NCBI GenBank assembly: GCA_946536955.1
Contig: CAMNFJ010000015.1
Location: forward strand, 1 to 27,911
Length of the DNA stretch: 27,911 nt
Source: CAG-791 sp002394525
GTDB lineage: Bacteria; Bacillota; Clostridia; Lachnospirales; Lachnospiraceae
Direction of reading: 5' to 3'
In this document: positions 15,664 through 23,408 of the stretch, piece by piece
Layout: every line of letters starts with the position of its first letter
Position numbering within the stretch: position 1 is the first letter of the stretch
Position numbers and translations under genes: made by a program
Notes under the pieces: model-generated
The model's database searches: none
The model's input: the letters and a program-made list of their open reading frames with translations, nothing else
Told to the model about the DNA's origin: nothing

Positions 15664-17133
15664 TCAGGGTTCCTGCGAAATGATCCTGGAGTAATCCTCT
15701 ATGATCCTGTGCAGATAACCCAGGGATGTTTCGGTATTGTGGAAGAGGATATCGGGAGGATTGTGGAAAAAATCAAACAGCAGAGCCAGGATCCCGGGAT
15801 CCTGTATGGTCATGAGCCTGATGGAGCCTCGCTGGTCCTGCAGCATAATGCTGGCCTTTTTGTCCTCGACCCAGATGCCTGTCTCAGAGGCAGTGTTGCC
15901 AAAGGTTTCTTTTACCATATAGAAGGAGACCTTGTATTTGTGAATGATCTCCTCATATTTTCTGAGGATTTCCAATCTGTCCGCGGGGCGGATCGGGTCA
16001 TACATGTCCGAAGGATACTCGGGAAGACGGCCGCTCTCCATAAAACGGAGGATCCCCTGTTCGGAGGTTATGATCACGGAAGGACTGCCTGCGATGCTGT
16101 CCAGGTCTTTCCGGCCTTGTTCCAGCACGGCCCTGATGACAAAGCTGCGCTGATCGAGAACTTTATCGACATATCTTTGCAGGATTTCCTCTGTCAGAGT
16201 ATAGTTCAGGCAGGGAAACATCTGAAATGAGACAGGACTCTGCCCGGCACGGCTCTGGTTGGTATAATAGATGAGATCTCTGTAATCGCGCACCTTTGAG
16301 AGAAGGGGGATACTTCCAGTGATGATCCCGTCAAAGATCCTGTTGAAAAAGGCGATGGTCTCGGGTTCTCTGTGGAGGACCGCAAACTGCAGGTCCACGG
16401 AGAACTGAAGCACGCAGCTGCCGGAGATCACTGCGTAGGGCAGGAAGTAAAACGCCACAAGCCCGTTGTGCAGATTTGTATAATAATAGTATAGCTCGTA
16501 GTCGGGAATGATCTTGCAGGCGGGCATCAGGGAACTGAGCAGGTCCAGGTTGTGCAGGACGCTGTCTCCCATGACATCATTTCCGTCCAGGGCAAAAACA
16601 TGTCTGATGCGGAGCGATCCTTCCCCCGTCCCGTCTCCGACAATGGTGCGGATCAGGTTGATAAAAGGCTTTCTCGGCTGCATCCTGATGTTCAGCAGGC
16701 CGTCCGGCCTGGACATCTCCTCCTGTATGATCATCCCGAAGGCATTCATGAGATTGGTCTCCCCGTAAAGGACCCGGGTCTGCCTGTCCGGAGACAGGTC
16801 GCTGCCTGCGTCGTCCGGGAGAGAAAGGGGGGAAAAGGCGGGCGCATAGTCGAAGCAGGATTTCAGAAAAGAATAGACAGCCTTCCTGTGGACATATTTT
16901 TCCGGCCCGATCTGGATGATACGGTATTTCTCCATCAATATAGCGGTCTCCTCGGGAGACAGCTTCAGATAAAGGGCGATCTGGGAGACAAGCTCTTCGG
17001 AAGAGGGCTTGCGGCTTCCATGTACGATCTTGTACATGGAAGAACGGTCGATCCGGCAAAAAGCAGCCATCTGAGAGATGCTTATGCTCTTTTTGGAGAC
17101 TATGGAGCTGAGAAGTCTGGAGAATTCGTTCAT
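15664..17133 (-). CDS. XRE-type helix-turn-helix regulator with a large unassigned C-terminal region
   Basis: The 489-residue protein starts at the ATG at 17133 with GAGGAGG four bases upstream. Residues about 10-65 form an XRE-like helix-turn-helix (SISQMAAFCRIDRSSMYKIV, then PSSEELVSQIALYL). The remaining 420 residues contain no recognised ligand-binding or enzymatic motif; aromatic-rich segments (YELYYYYTNLHNGLVAFYF) occur near the middle, but none is long and hydrophobic enough to be a clear membrane segment. The build resembles large stand-alone regulators found in many Lachnospiraceae genomes whose signals are unknown. It is monocistronic and faces away from the purine genes, separated by an AT-rich gap that holds an inverted repeat (17243-17262). 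Regulation of itself or of the purine genes is possible but not shown. Confidence 0.82.
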   Translation of the reverse strand: MNEFSRLLSSIVSKKSISISQMAAFCRIDRSSMYKIVHGSRKPSSEELVSQIALYLKLSPEETAILMEKYRIIQIGPEKYVHRKAVYSFLKSCFDYAPAFSPLSLPDDAGSDLSPDRQTRVLYGETNLMNAFGMIIQEEMSRPDGLLNIRMQPRKPFINLIRTIVGDGTGEGSLRIRHVFALDGNDVMGDSVLHNLDLLSSLMPACKIIPDYELYYYYTNLHNGLVAFYFLPYAVISGSCVLQFSVDLQFAVLHREPETIAFFNRIFDGIITGSIPLLSKVRDYRDLIYYTNQSRAGQSPVSFQMFPCLNYTLTEEILQRYVDKVLDQRSFVIRAVLEQGRKDLDSIAGSPSVIITSEQGILRFMESGRLPEYPSDMYDPIRPADRLEILRKYEEIIHKYKVSFYMVKETFGNTASETGIWVEDKKASIMLQDQRGSIRLMTIQDPGILALLFDFFHNPPDILFHNTETSLGYLHRIIEDYSRIISQEP

Positions 17134-17528
17134 TTTTCCTCCTCAAGTGGTGGGGGCCGTCAGGTTATGCCAGAGTCCTGTACCTGGCTGCGGAAACTTT
17201 CATGCAGATACAATCCCGTACACGAATTATTGGTTTAACAAATTAGCACGCTACCATGCTAAAGTGATAACATAGGATATTATAGCAGATACTATGTGAA
17301 AAAGGTGGATTATTTTGAAAAAATATATGGGAATCAGAAAAGAAGTGTTCAGCACCGGACTGGTATGTGGAAATGAGAAAAAGGATTTGATAGAATAGAA
17401 ATAATCTGGTAACATGGTTCTCTCATTACATTATATAATTGTTTATACGGGGGATGTGCCGGAGCGCCGCAGGCCCCGGGGATCTTTTGAAGGATCCCGC
17501 AGCAGTGCGCTTCTCATGGAGGTAAAAA
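17134..17528. other. AT-rich divergent intergenic region with a candidate operator
   Basis: No gene is seen in these 395 bp. The notable element is TTAGCA-N8-TGCTAA at 17243-17262; read on the minus strand it also contains two direct TAGCRTGS copies. A TATAAT at 17434-17439 could serve as -10 for the purine genes, but its -35 is poor. A GC-rich stretch (17450-17510) includes GGGGATC-N7-GGATCCC-like pairing just before the ribosome binding site. I could not fit it to a known riboswitch consensus, including the ZTP motif expected near purine genes. Confidence 0.5.
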
Positions 17529-18248
17529 ATGGCAGATCTGGAAAAAATTCTCAGAGAGATCAGTTATCCCGGAAGGGGAATTACCATCGGCAGGAGCGCG
17601 GACGGCAGCAAGGCGGTCATCGCCTATTTCATCATGGGCCGCAGCGCCAACAGCCGCAACAGGGTTTTTGTGACGGAAGGCAAGGGGATCCGGACGGAGG
17701 CCTATGACCCTTCAAAGATGGAGGATCCCAGCCTGATCATTTACGCGCCGGTCCGCGTTCTGGGCAACAAGACCATCGTCACAAACGGCGACCAGACAGA
17801 CACAATCTACGAGGGACTGGACCGCCAGATGACCTTTGAGCAGTCGCTCCGCAGCCGGACCTTTGAGCCGGATGCCCCCAACTATACCCCCAGGATCTCC
17901 GGCGTCCTCCACGTAGAGGCCGGGACCTACAACTTTGCCATGTCCATTCTCAAGTCGGACGAGGGCGACCCCTCCTCCTGCCTGAGGCAGACTTTTGCCT
18001 ATGAGAAGCCTGCGGCGGGGCAGGGACGCTTCATCTCCACCTATCAGGGAGACGGCGACCCGCTTCCCTCCTTTGCCGGAGAGCCTGTGAAGCTTGCCTT
18101 CGACAGCTCCTTCACCGCGGATATCGACACCTTCGCGGACCGGATCTGGAAGGCCCTTAATGAGGACAACAAGGTCTCCCTCTTTGTGCGCTTCATTGAC
18201 ATCGCGACAGGAGAGACCGAGAGCAGGATCATTAATAAAAATGTGTGA
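17529..18248 (+). CDS. purO: IMP cyclohydrolase (stand-alone, PurO/COG3363-like)
   Basis: The 239-residue protein starts at the ATG at 17529 behind GGAGG. It matches stand-alone IMP cyclohydrolases first known from archaea and also found in Clostridia, unrelated to the N-terminal domain of bifunctional PurH. Family-like segments are GRGITIGRSADGSKAVIAYF near the start, FIMGRSANSRNRVF, DPSLIIYAPVRV and TPRISGVLH. It closes the ring of FAICAR to give IMP, the last step of de novo purine synthesis, in the cytoplasm. The next gene encodes the AICAR transformylase that supplies its substrate, which strongly supports the call. The two genes are 109 bp apart, with a short-repeat spacer. Confidence 0.88.
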   Translation: MADLEKILREISYPGRGITIGRSADGSKAVIAYFIMGRSANSRNRVFVTEGKGIRTEAYDPSKMEDPSLIIYAPVRVLGNKTIVTNGDQTDTIYEGLDRQMTFEQSLRSRTFEPDAPNYTPRISGVLHVEAGTYNFAMSILKSDEGDPSSCLRQTFAYEKPAAGQGRFISTYQGDGDPLPSFAGEPVKLAFDSSFTADIDTFADRIWKALNEDNKVSLFVRFIDIATGETESRIINKNV

Positions 18249-18252
18249 TGGA

Positions 18253-18329
18253 AGCTGTCAGCTGTCAGCTAAAGCAGTGGACATTCAAATTAATGGCTAA
18301 AAGCTAATAGCTAATAGCTAAAAGCCATA
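18253..18329 (+). repeat. Short heptamer repeats between the two purine genes
   Basis: AGCTGTC is repeated in tandem at 18253-18266, followed by AGCTA. At 18293-18329 is a second array built on AGCTAAT/AGCTAAA (ATGGCTAAAAGCTAATAGCT, then AATAGCTAAAAGCCAT), whose ends ATGGCT and AGCCAT are complementary. It is noncoding. Confidence 0.7.
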
Positions 18330-18357
18330 ATCCAATCGCTCCAAAGAAAGGAACCCT

Positions 18358-19548
18358 ATGAGCAACGAAATCAATTCCATGCAGCTCAAGTACGGCTGCA
18401 ACCCCAATCAGAAGCCTTCCCGCGTCTATATGGAGGACGGGTCCGCCCTTCCCATCACTGTTCTGAACGGCCGTCCCGGCTATATCAACCTGCTGGATGC
18501 CCTGAACGGCTACCAGCTCGTCAAGGAGCTCAAGGCCGCGACCGGCAAACCTGCCGCGACCTCCTTCAAGCACGTCTCGCCGGCCGGCGCCGCGATCGGC
18601 CTTCCCCTCTCCGAGGTGGAGAGAAAGATCTACTGGGTTGAGGACGCAGGGGAACTGACCCCTCTGGCCAGCGCCTATGCCCGCGCCCGCGGCGCGGACA
18701 GGATGTCCAGCTTCGGAGATTTTATCTCCCTGTCCGACAAGTGTGATGCCTGCACGGCCAGCCTGATCAAGCCCGAGGTTTCCGACGGCATCATCGCTCC
18801 CGCCTATGACGACGACGCCCTCGAGATCCTCAAGAGCAAAAAGAAGGGCAACTACTGCATCCTGCAGATCGACCCCGATTACAGGCCCGCTCCCATCGAG
18901 AAAAAGCAGGTCTACGGGATCACCTTTGAGCAGGGCCGCAACGAGCTGGTCGTCGACGACGCCCTCTTTGCCAATATCGTGACGAAAAACAAGGACCTGC
19001 CCGCCGCGGCCAGGGACGACATGGCCATCGCCATGATCACCCTCAAATACACCCAGTCCAACTCCGTCTGCTTCGTCAAGGGCGGACAGGCCATCGGCAT
19101 CGGTGCCGGGCAGCAGTCCCGCATCCACTGCACACGTCTGGCCGGCCAGAAGGCGGACAACTGGTATCTGCGCCAGTGCCCCAAGGTCCTGGACCTTCCC
19201 TTCAAGGCGGATGTGCGCAGGGCGGACCGCGACAATGCCATCGATCTCTACATCGGCGAGGAATATATGGATGTTCTCGACGACGGCAAGTGGGAGGCTC
19301 TTTTCACCAGAAAACCCGAGGTCTTCACCGCTGAGGAAAAGAAGGCCTGGCTGGCCGGCAACACCGGCGTGACCCTGGGCTCCGACGCCTTCTTCCCCTT
19401 CGGCGACAACATTGAGCGCGCCTACAGGAGCGGCGTCAAATATGTGGCCCAGCCCGGCGGCTCCATCCGCGACGACAATGTCATCGCTGCCTGCGACGCC
19501 CACGACATGGTCATGTGCTTCACCGGGATCCGCCTCTTCCACCACTGA
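18358..19548 (+). CDS. purH: AICAR transformylase (stand-alone phosphoribosylaminoimidazolecarboxamide formyltransferase)
   Basis: The 396-residue protein starts at the ATG at 18358 after AAGGA. It corresponds to the formyltransferase part of PurH without the N-terminal MGS-like cyclohydrolase domain. It transfers the formyl group of 10-formyl-THF to AICAR, giving FAICAR. The catalytic Lys-His pair is seen in SFKHVSPAGAA (Lys71-His72), with LLDALNGYQLVKEL before it, TLKYTQSNSVCFVKGGQAIG (substrate-binding region) and, near the end, SDAFFPFGDNIERA and VAQPGGSIRDDNVI. Residues GIGAGQQSRIHC are also conserved. It follows the gene for the cyclohydrolase that takes its product. The symbol purH is used for the domain homology only; the protein is not bifunctional. 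Confidence 0.95.
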   Translation: MSNEINSMQLKYGCNPNQKPSRVYMEDGSALPITVLNGRPGYINLLDALNGYQLVKELKAATGKPAATSFKHVSPAGAAIGLPLSEVERKIYWVEDAGELTPLASAYARARGADRMSSFGDFISLSDKCDACTASLIKPEVSDGIIAPAYDDDALEILKSKKKGNYCILQIDPDYRPAPIEKKQVYGITFEQGRNELVVDDALFANIVTKNKDLPAAARDDMAIAMITLKYTQSNSVCFVKGGQAIGIGAGQQSRIHCTRLAGQKADNWYLRQCPKVLDLPFKADVRRADRDNAIDLYIGEEYMDVLDDGKWEALFTRKPEVFTAEEKKAWLAGNTGVTLGSDAFFPFGDNIERAYRSGVKYVAQPGGSIRDDNVIAACDAHDMVMCFTGIRLFHH

Positions 19549-19752
19549 TGAGGGAAGGGTCCTGGAGACCCTTCACGGATGAGAGGCCGGACCGGTTCCG
19601 GAGACCCTTCAGAAGACCTGAAGAAGACATTTACAGAAGAAGACATTTACAGAAGACATTTACAAAAGAAGACATCTGAAACAGAAATCTGCAAACGGAC
19701 CCGCGGCCCTGCCGGGCTGCGGGTCATTAGGACACGACAAGGAGACTTCCGC
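19549..19752 (+). repeat. Intergenic spacer with hairpin and A-rich tandem repeats
   Basis: Five bases after the AICAR transformylase stop is a perfect 8-bp stem, GAAGGGTC/GACCCTTC (19554-19561, 19567-19574), without a T run. GGAGACCCTTCA occurs twice (from 19564 and again near 19601). From about 19614 to 19676 the unit GAAGACATTTACA recurs four times at 13-16 bp intervals, with the last unit divergent. No gene is seen. Confidence 0.65.
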
Positions 19753-20295
19753 ATGCGTATCGGAACCGGCTATGATGTTCATAAACTGGTCGAGGGCAGG
19801 AAGCTGATCTTGGGCGGTGTGGAGATCCCCTTTGAGAAGGGGCTGCTGGGACATTCGGACGCCGACGTCCTGGTCCATGCCATCATGGATGCCCTGCTGG
19901 GCGCCGCCGCCCTGGGAGACATAGGCCTGCACTTTCCGGATTCGGATCCGGCCTACAGCGGGGCGGACTCCCTCATGCTGGCCCGGAAGGTGGCGGATCT
20001 GCTGGCGGAAAACGGCTATCTGATCGAAAATGTCGATGCGACCGTGATCGCCCAGGCCCCCAAGCTCAGGCCCTATATCGATGAGATGCGCAGGAATATC
20101 GCCGAGGCCCTGGACCTGGAACTCAGCCAGGTCAGCGTCAAGGCGACCACAGAGGAGCGGCTGGGCTTCACGGGCCGCGGAGAGGGCATCTCCGCCCAGG
20201 CGGCGGCCCTGCTCACGTCCCCCCGGGATCTGGCCGTCCGTGAGGTGCCCGCGGCAGGGGGAGGCTGCGCGGCATGCCCCATGCGGCAGGGCTGA
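19753..20295 (+). CDS. ispF: IspF, 2-C-methyl-D-erythritol 2,4-cyclodiphosphate synthase
   Basis: The 180-residue protein starts at the ATG at 19753, eight bases after AAGGAG; the frame upstream runs through the tandem repeats and is not coding. It makes the cyclic diphosphate of the MEP isoprenoid pathway. Metal ligands Asp8 and His10 (GTGYDVHKL) and His42 (VLVHAIMDALLGAAALGDIG) are present, as are HFPDSD and KATTEERLGFTGRGEGI near the end. The usual length is about 157 residues; here an extra tail of about 20 residues with three Cys/Pro positions (GGGCAACPMRQG) extends the protein. The family is a trimer. IspD is not in this window. Confidence 0.96.
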   Translation: MRIGTGYDVHKLVEGRKLILGGVEIPFEKGLLGHSDADVLVHAIMDALLGAAALGDIGLHFPDSDPAYSGADSLMLARKVADLLAENGYLIENVDATVIAQAPKLRPYIDEMRRNIAEALDLELSQVSVKATTEERLGFTGRGEGISAQAAALLTSPRDLAVREVPAAGGGCAACPMRQG

Positions 20296-20314
20296 AAAAA
20301 CCGGATCTGAGGGC

Positions 20315-20395
20315 CCTGCCCGCGGAAAACCCCGGGGACCGGCACTCAGGACCTGCCCGCGGAAAACCCCGGGGACCGGCACTCAGGACCTGCCC
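20315..20395 (+). repeat. 37-bp direct tandem repeat between ispF and cysS
   Basis: Two exact 37-bp units (20315-20351 and 20352-20388), beginning CCTGCCCGCGGAAAACCCCG, are followed by the first seven bases of a third. Each unit holds a CCCCGGGG core. Confidence 0.92.
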
Positions 20396-20430
20396 TGAAA
20401 CGAAGAAATGACAAAAAAGAGGAACCGTAA

Positions 20431-21855
20431 ATGATCAGAATCTATAATACGATGACGAAGCGCAAAGAGGATTTCGTGCCGCTGCACGAGGGAAAGGTCG
20501 GCATGTATGTGTGCGGCCCCACCGTCTACAACCTGATCCATATCGGGAACGCGCGGCCCATGATCGTCTTTGATACAGTGCGCCGGTATTTTGAATACCG
20601 GGGCTATGAGGTAAATTTCGTCTCCAACTTCACGGACGTCGACGACAAGATCATCAACAAGGCCAACGAAGAGGGAGTCGACGCCAGTGTGATCTCCGAG
20701 CGCTATATCGAGGAGTGCAAAAAGGACATGGCGGCCATGAACATCCGGCCCGCCACGACCCATCCCCAGGCGACCAAAGAGATCGGCGGCATGATCCGGA
20801 TGATCCAGAAGCTGATCGATACCGGCTATGCCTATGTCGCAAAGGACGGGACGGTCTACTACAGGACCAGGAAATTCAGGGACTACGGCAAGCTGTCCCA
20901 CAAGGACCTGGACAATATGCAGACCGGCCTGCGCATGCTGGCCGTCACCGGCGAGGACCAGAAGGAGGATCCGCTGGACTTCGTCCTCTGGAAGCCCAAA
21001 AAAGAGGGCGAACCCTACTGGGAGTCCCCCTGGTGCCAGGGCCGGCCCGGCTGGCACATCGAATGCTCTGTCATGAGCAAGGAATATATCGGCGATACGA
21101 TCGACATCCACGCCGGCGGCGAGGACCTGGTCTTCCCCCACCACGAGAATGAGATCGCCCAGTCCGAGGCTGCCAACTGCTGCACCTTTGCCCGTTACTG
21201 GATGCACAATGCCTTCCTCAATATCGACAACCGCAAGATGTCCAAGTCCCTGGGCAACTTCTTTACCGTGCGCGACATCCTGGACCAGTACGACGGCCAG
21301 GTCCTGCGCTATTTCATGCTCTCCGTCCACTACCGGAGCCCGCTGAATTTCAGCCGCGAGCTCATGGAGGCCGCAAAGACCTCCTACGGCCGCATCGTCA
21401 ACTGCGCCGAGAACCTCCGCTTCCTTTTGGAGAAGGCGGACGGGGCGGCGGCCCTGACAGAGGCTGAAGAGGCTCTGCTGCCTGAGGCCGATGCCTTCCG
21501 CGGCCAGTTCGAGACCGCCATGGACGACGACTTCAACACGGCGGACGGAATCGCGGCCGTCTTTGAGCTGGTCAAGTGGATCAACAGCCATGTGGACGAG
21601 ACCTCCACCGCCGCCTTCCTGCAGAAGCTCTACGGGGAGCTGCAGAGCCTGGCGGATGTATGCGGCCTTCTGCTGCAGCGGGACAAGGACCTGGACGTTG
21701 ACCTCGCGGCCTATGTCGAGGCCCAGATCGCGGCCCGGCAGGCTGCCCGCAAGGCCCGCGATTTCGCGAAGGCGGATGCCATCCGCGACGAACTCAAGGC
21801 AAAGGGAATCATTCTTGAGGACACCCGCGAAGGAGTCAAATGGAAAAAAGCGTGA
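20431..21855 (+). CDS. cysS: CysS, cysteinyl-tRNA synthetase
   Basis: The 474-residue class I aminoacyl-tRNA synthetase starts at the ATG at 20431 behind AGAGGAA. It charges tRNA-Cys. Cys28 (YVCGPTVYN) is a zinc ligand, the HIGH-like motif is HIGN (37-40), the zinc and cysteine site continues in WHIECSVM and GGEDLVFPHHENE, and KMSKS is at 269-273. The C-terminal part (RKARDFAKADAIRDELKAKG, then DTREGVKWK) is characteristic of CysS. Its last codons overlap the start of mrnC by 16 bp. Confidence 0.98.
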   Translation: MIRIYNTMTKRKEDFVPLHEGKVGMYVCGPTVYNLIHIGNARPMIVFDTVRRYFEYRGYEVNFVSNFTDVDDKIINKANEEGVDASVISERYIEECKKDMAAMNIRPATTHPQATKEIGGMIRMIQKLIDTGYAYVAKDGTVYYRTRKFRDYGKLSHKDLDNMQTGLRMLAVTGEDQKEDPLDFVLWKPKKEGEPYWESPWCQGRPGWHIECSVMSKEYIGDTIDIHAGGEDLVFPHHENEIAQSEAANCCTFARYWMHNAFLNIDNRKMSKSLGNFFTVRDILDQYDGQVLRYFMLSVHYRSPLNFSRELMEAAKTSYGRIVNCAENLRFLLEKADGAAALTEAEEALLPEADAFRGQFETAMDDDFNTADGIAAVFELVKWINSHVDETSTAAFLQKLYGELQSLADVCGLLLQRDKDLDVDLAAYVEAQIAARQAARKARDFAKADAIRDELKAKGIILEDTREGVKWKKA

Positions 21856-22376
21856 CCGGGAGACCGGCGGAGGACCGGGAGGTGACCTCCTCCGCTGAGA
21901 CAGACCAGATGACAAATGCTGCCGCCGAGGGGCCGGAGCTTTTCGCCCTGGACGGCTTTGATCAGGACCTGCGGACCTATTCCCCCCTGGCCCTGGCCTT
22001 TCTGGGGGACGGGGTCTATTCCCTGATCATACGGACCACAGTCCTGGCAAAGGGCAACCGGCAGGCGGAGAAGCTCCACAACGAGACGACCCGGCTGGTC
22101 CGGGCCGGAAAACAGGCGGCGGTCGGCAGGGCCATCTATGACTTGCTGACCGTCGAGGAGCAGAAGATCTACCGCAGAGGCCGCAATGCCCATCCCATGC
22201 ACCATGCAAAGGGGGCCTCCCTGGAGGAATACCTGCAGGCGACCGCCCTGGAGACCCTGTGCGGCTACCTCTTTCTGCAGGGCAGGATGGACCGGCTGAC
22301 AGAACTGATCCGGACGGGGCTGGAGCGGACGCAGCGCAGAAACGGAGACCTGCTGATCGAGACGGTTTCCCGCTGA
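21840..22376 (+). CDS. mrnC: Mini-ribonuclease III (MrnC)
   Basis: The 178-residue protein starts at the ATG at 21840, inside the end of cysS, with AAGGAG four bases before it; coupling to cysS is likely. It lacks the double-stranded-RNA-binding domain of full RNase III and consists of the catalytic fold: YSPLALAFLGDGVYSLIIR with the conserved Asp, LHNETTRLVRAGKQ, a RRGRNAH motif, KGASLEEYLQATALE with Glu/Asp metal ligands, and GYLFLQGR. Mini-III matures 23S rRNA ends in Bacillus. About 40 N-terminal residues are an extra, low-complexity acidic extension. A repeat and a terminator follow. Confidence 0.95.
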   Translation: MEKSVTGRPAEDREVTSSAETDQMTNAAAEGPELFALDGFDQDLRTYSPLALAFLGDGVYSLIIRTTVLAKGNRQAEKLHNETTRLVRAGKQAAVGRAIYDLLTVEEQKIYRRGRNAHPMHHAKGASLEEYLQATALETLCGYLFLQGRMDRLTELIRTGLERTQRRNGDLLIETVSR

Positions 22377-22380
22377 AGGT

Positions 22381-22456
22381 CGGATCTGAGCGGCCGGCGG
22401 GAGTCTTTCGCTAAAGACCGGATCTGAGCGGCCGGCGGGAGTCTCCCGTCAAAGAC
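22381..22456 (+). repeat. 38-bp direct tandem repeat after mrnC
   Basis: Units at 22381-22418 and 22419-22456 share their first 26 bases (CGGATCTGAGCGGCCGGCGG, then GAGTCT) and the end AAAGAC. CCGGATCTGAG also occurs just before the 37-bp repeat after ispF (20301-20311). Confidence 0.9.
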
Positions 22457-22470
22457 AGAAGACCAGAAGA

Positions 22471-22506
22471 ATCGGGCAGGGCGCATGTCCCTGTCCGATC
22501 CTTTTT
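22471..22506 (+). terminator. Terminator between mrnC and rlmB
   Basis: ATCGGGCAGGG (22471-22481) pairs with CCCTGTCCGAT (22489-22499) with one G-U pair. CCTTTTT follows. rlmB starts 25 bases later, so it needs readthrough or its own promoter. Confidence 0.8.
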
Positions 22507-22531
22507 ATAAAAATCACCATGAGAGGTAAGC

Positions 22532-23398
22532 ATGCAGAACAGAAATCATGACCGCGGCACGGGCGAGCGCGCCGGCGACAGGAGGCGGGAGGAGAGAAGA
22601 CCTGCCGTCCGCCGGGACCGCAGCCGTGAGCGGATCGACAAAAGAGAAGAGGAGGGGCTCCGGGAGCCCGATGAAAACCGGATCGAGGGCAGGAACGCGG
22701 TGATCGAGGCCTACCGCGCCGGCAGGACCATCGAGAGGCTCTACCTGCTGGAGGGGCCGGCGGAGGGCGCCATGCAGACCGTCCTGCGCCTGGCAAAGGA
22801 CCACCACACACCGGTCCGCTTCCTGACCAGGCAGAGGCTGGACCAGCTGTCCCAGACCGGAAAGCACCAGGGGGTGATCGCCCAGGCCGCGGCCTTTGCC
22901 TACGCGGAGATCGAGGATCTTTTTGCCAGAGCGCAGGAGAAGGGGGAGGATCCCTTTTTTATCCTGCTGGACCAGATCGAGGATCCCCACAATCTGGGAG
23001 CCATCATCCGGACGGCCAACCTGGCCGGCGCCCACGGGGTCATCATCCCGAAGGACAGGGCGGTCGGTCTGACCGCGACAGCGGCCAAGGCATCCGCCGG
23101 CGCCATCCACTACACCCCGGTGGTCAAGGTGACCAACCTGGCCAGGACCATGGAGGACCTGAAAAAAAGAGGGCTCTGGTTCGTGTGCGCGGATATGGAC
23201 GGCACACCCATGACGAAGCTCTCCATGACCGGTCCCATCGGTCTGGTCATCGGAGCCGAGGGGAGCGGGGTCAGCCGCCTGGTCAGGGAAAAATGCGACA
23301 TGACGGCGGCCATTCCCATGAAGGGGGAGATCGACTCCCTCAACGCGTCGGTGGCGGCAGGAGTCCTCATGTATGAGATCCTCCGCCAGAGAGGATAA
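22532..23398 (+). CDS. rlmB: RlmB-type 23S rRNA 2'-O-methyltransferase (SPOUT/TrmH family)
   Basis: The 288-residue protein starts at the ATG at 22532 behind GAGAGG. The first 48 residues are an Arg/Glu-rich disordered extension. The substrate-binding domain (IEGRNAVIEAYRAG, then GVIAQAAAFAY) and the SPOUT methyltransferase domain follow, with the knot motifs DQIEDPHNLGAIIRTA, GLVIGAEGSGVSRLV and IDSLNASVAAGVLMYE. The family methylates the ribose of G2251 of 23S rRNA (E. coli numbering) or close sites. Position between mrnC and sigH is the normal one in Firmicutes. The end overlaps a possible early start of sigH. Confidence 0.94.
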   Translation: MQNRNHDRGTGERAGDRRREERRPAVRRDRSRERIDKREEEGLREPDENRIEGRNAVIEAYRAGRTIERLYLLEGPAEGAMQTVLRLAKDHHTPVRFLTRQRLDQLSQTGKHQGVIAQAAAFAYAEIEDLFARAQEKGEDPFFILLDQIEDPHNLGAIIRTANLAGAHGVIIPKDRAVGLTATAAKASAGAIHYTPVVKVTNLARTMEDLKKRGLWFVCADMDGTPMTKLSMTGPIGLVIGAEGSGVSRLVREKCDMTAAIPMKGEIDSLNASVAAGVLMYEILRQRG

Positions 23399-23408
23399 TA
23401 CGGTACCT

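Noticed and set aside
17243..17262. CIRCE-like operator at TTAGCA-N8-TGCTAA
   Set aside because: The outer bases resemble the CIRCE ends, but the inner CTC/GAG bases are missing and no heat-shock gene follows, so it is listed only as an unassigned candidate operator.
17440..17528. Possible ZTP riboswitch before the IMP cyclohydrolase gene
   Set aside because: The location would fit, but the conserved GGGA...CCGCCUGGGC core of the pfl motif could not be found. CGCCGCAGGCCCCGGGG is only loosely similar.
19614..19676. Short tandem repeats as part of a longer ispF coding region
   Set aside because: The frame is open, but the typical IspF start (MRIGTGYDVH) with its ribosome binding site lies downstream, and the repeats have irregular 13-16 bp periods that do not preserve frame.
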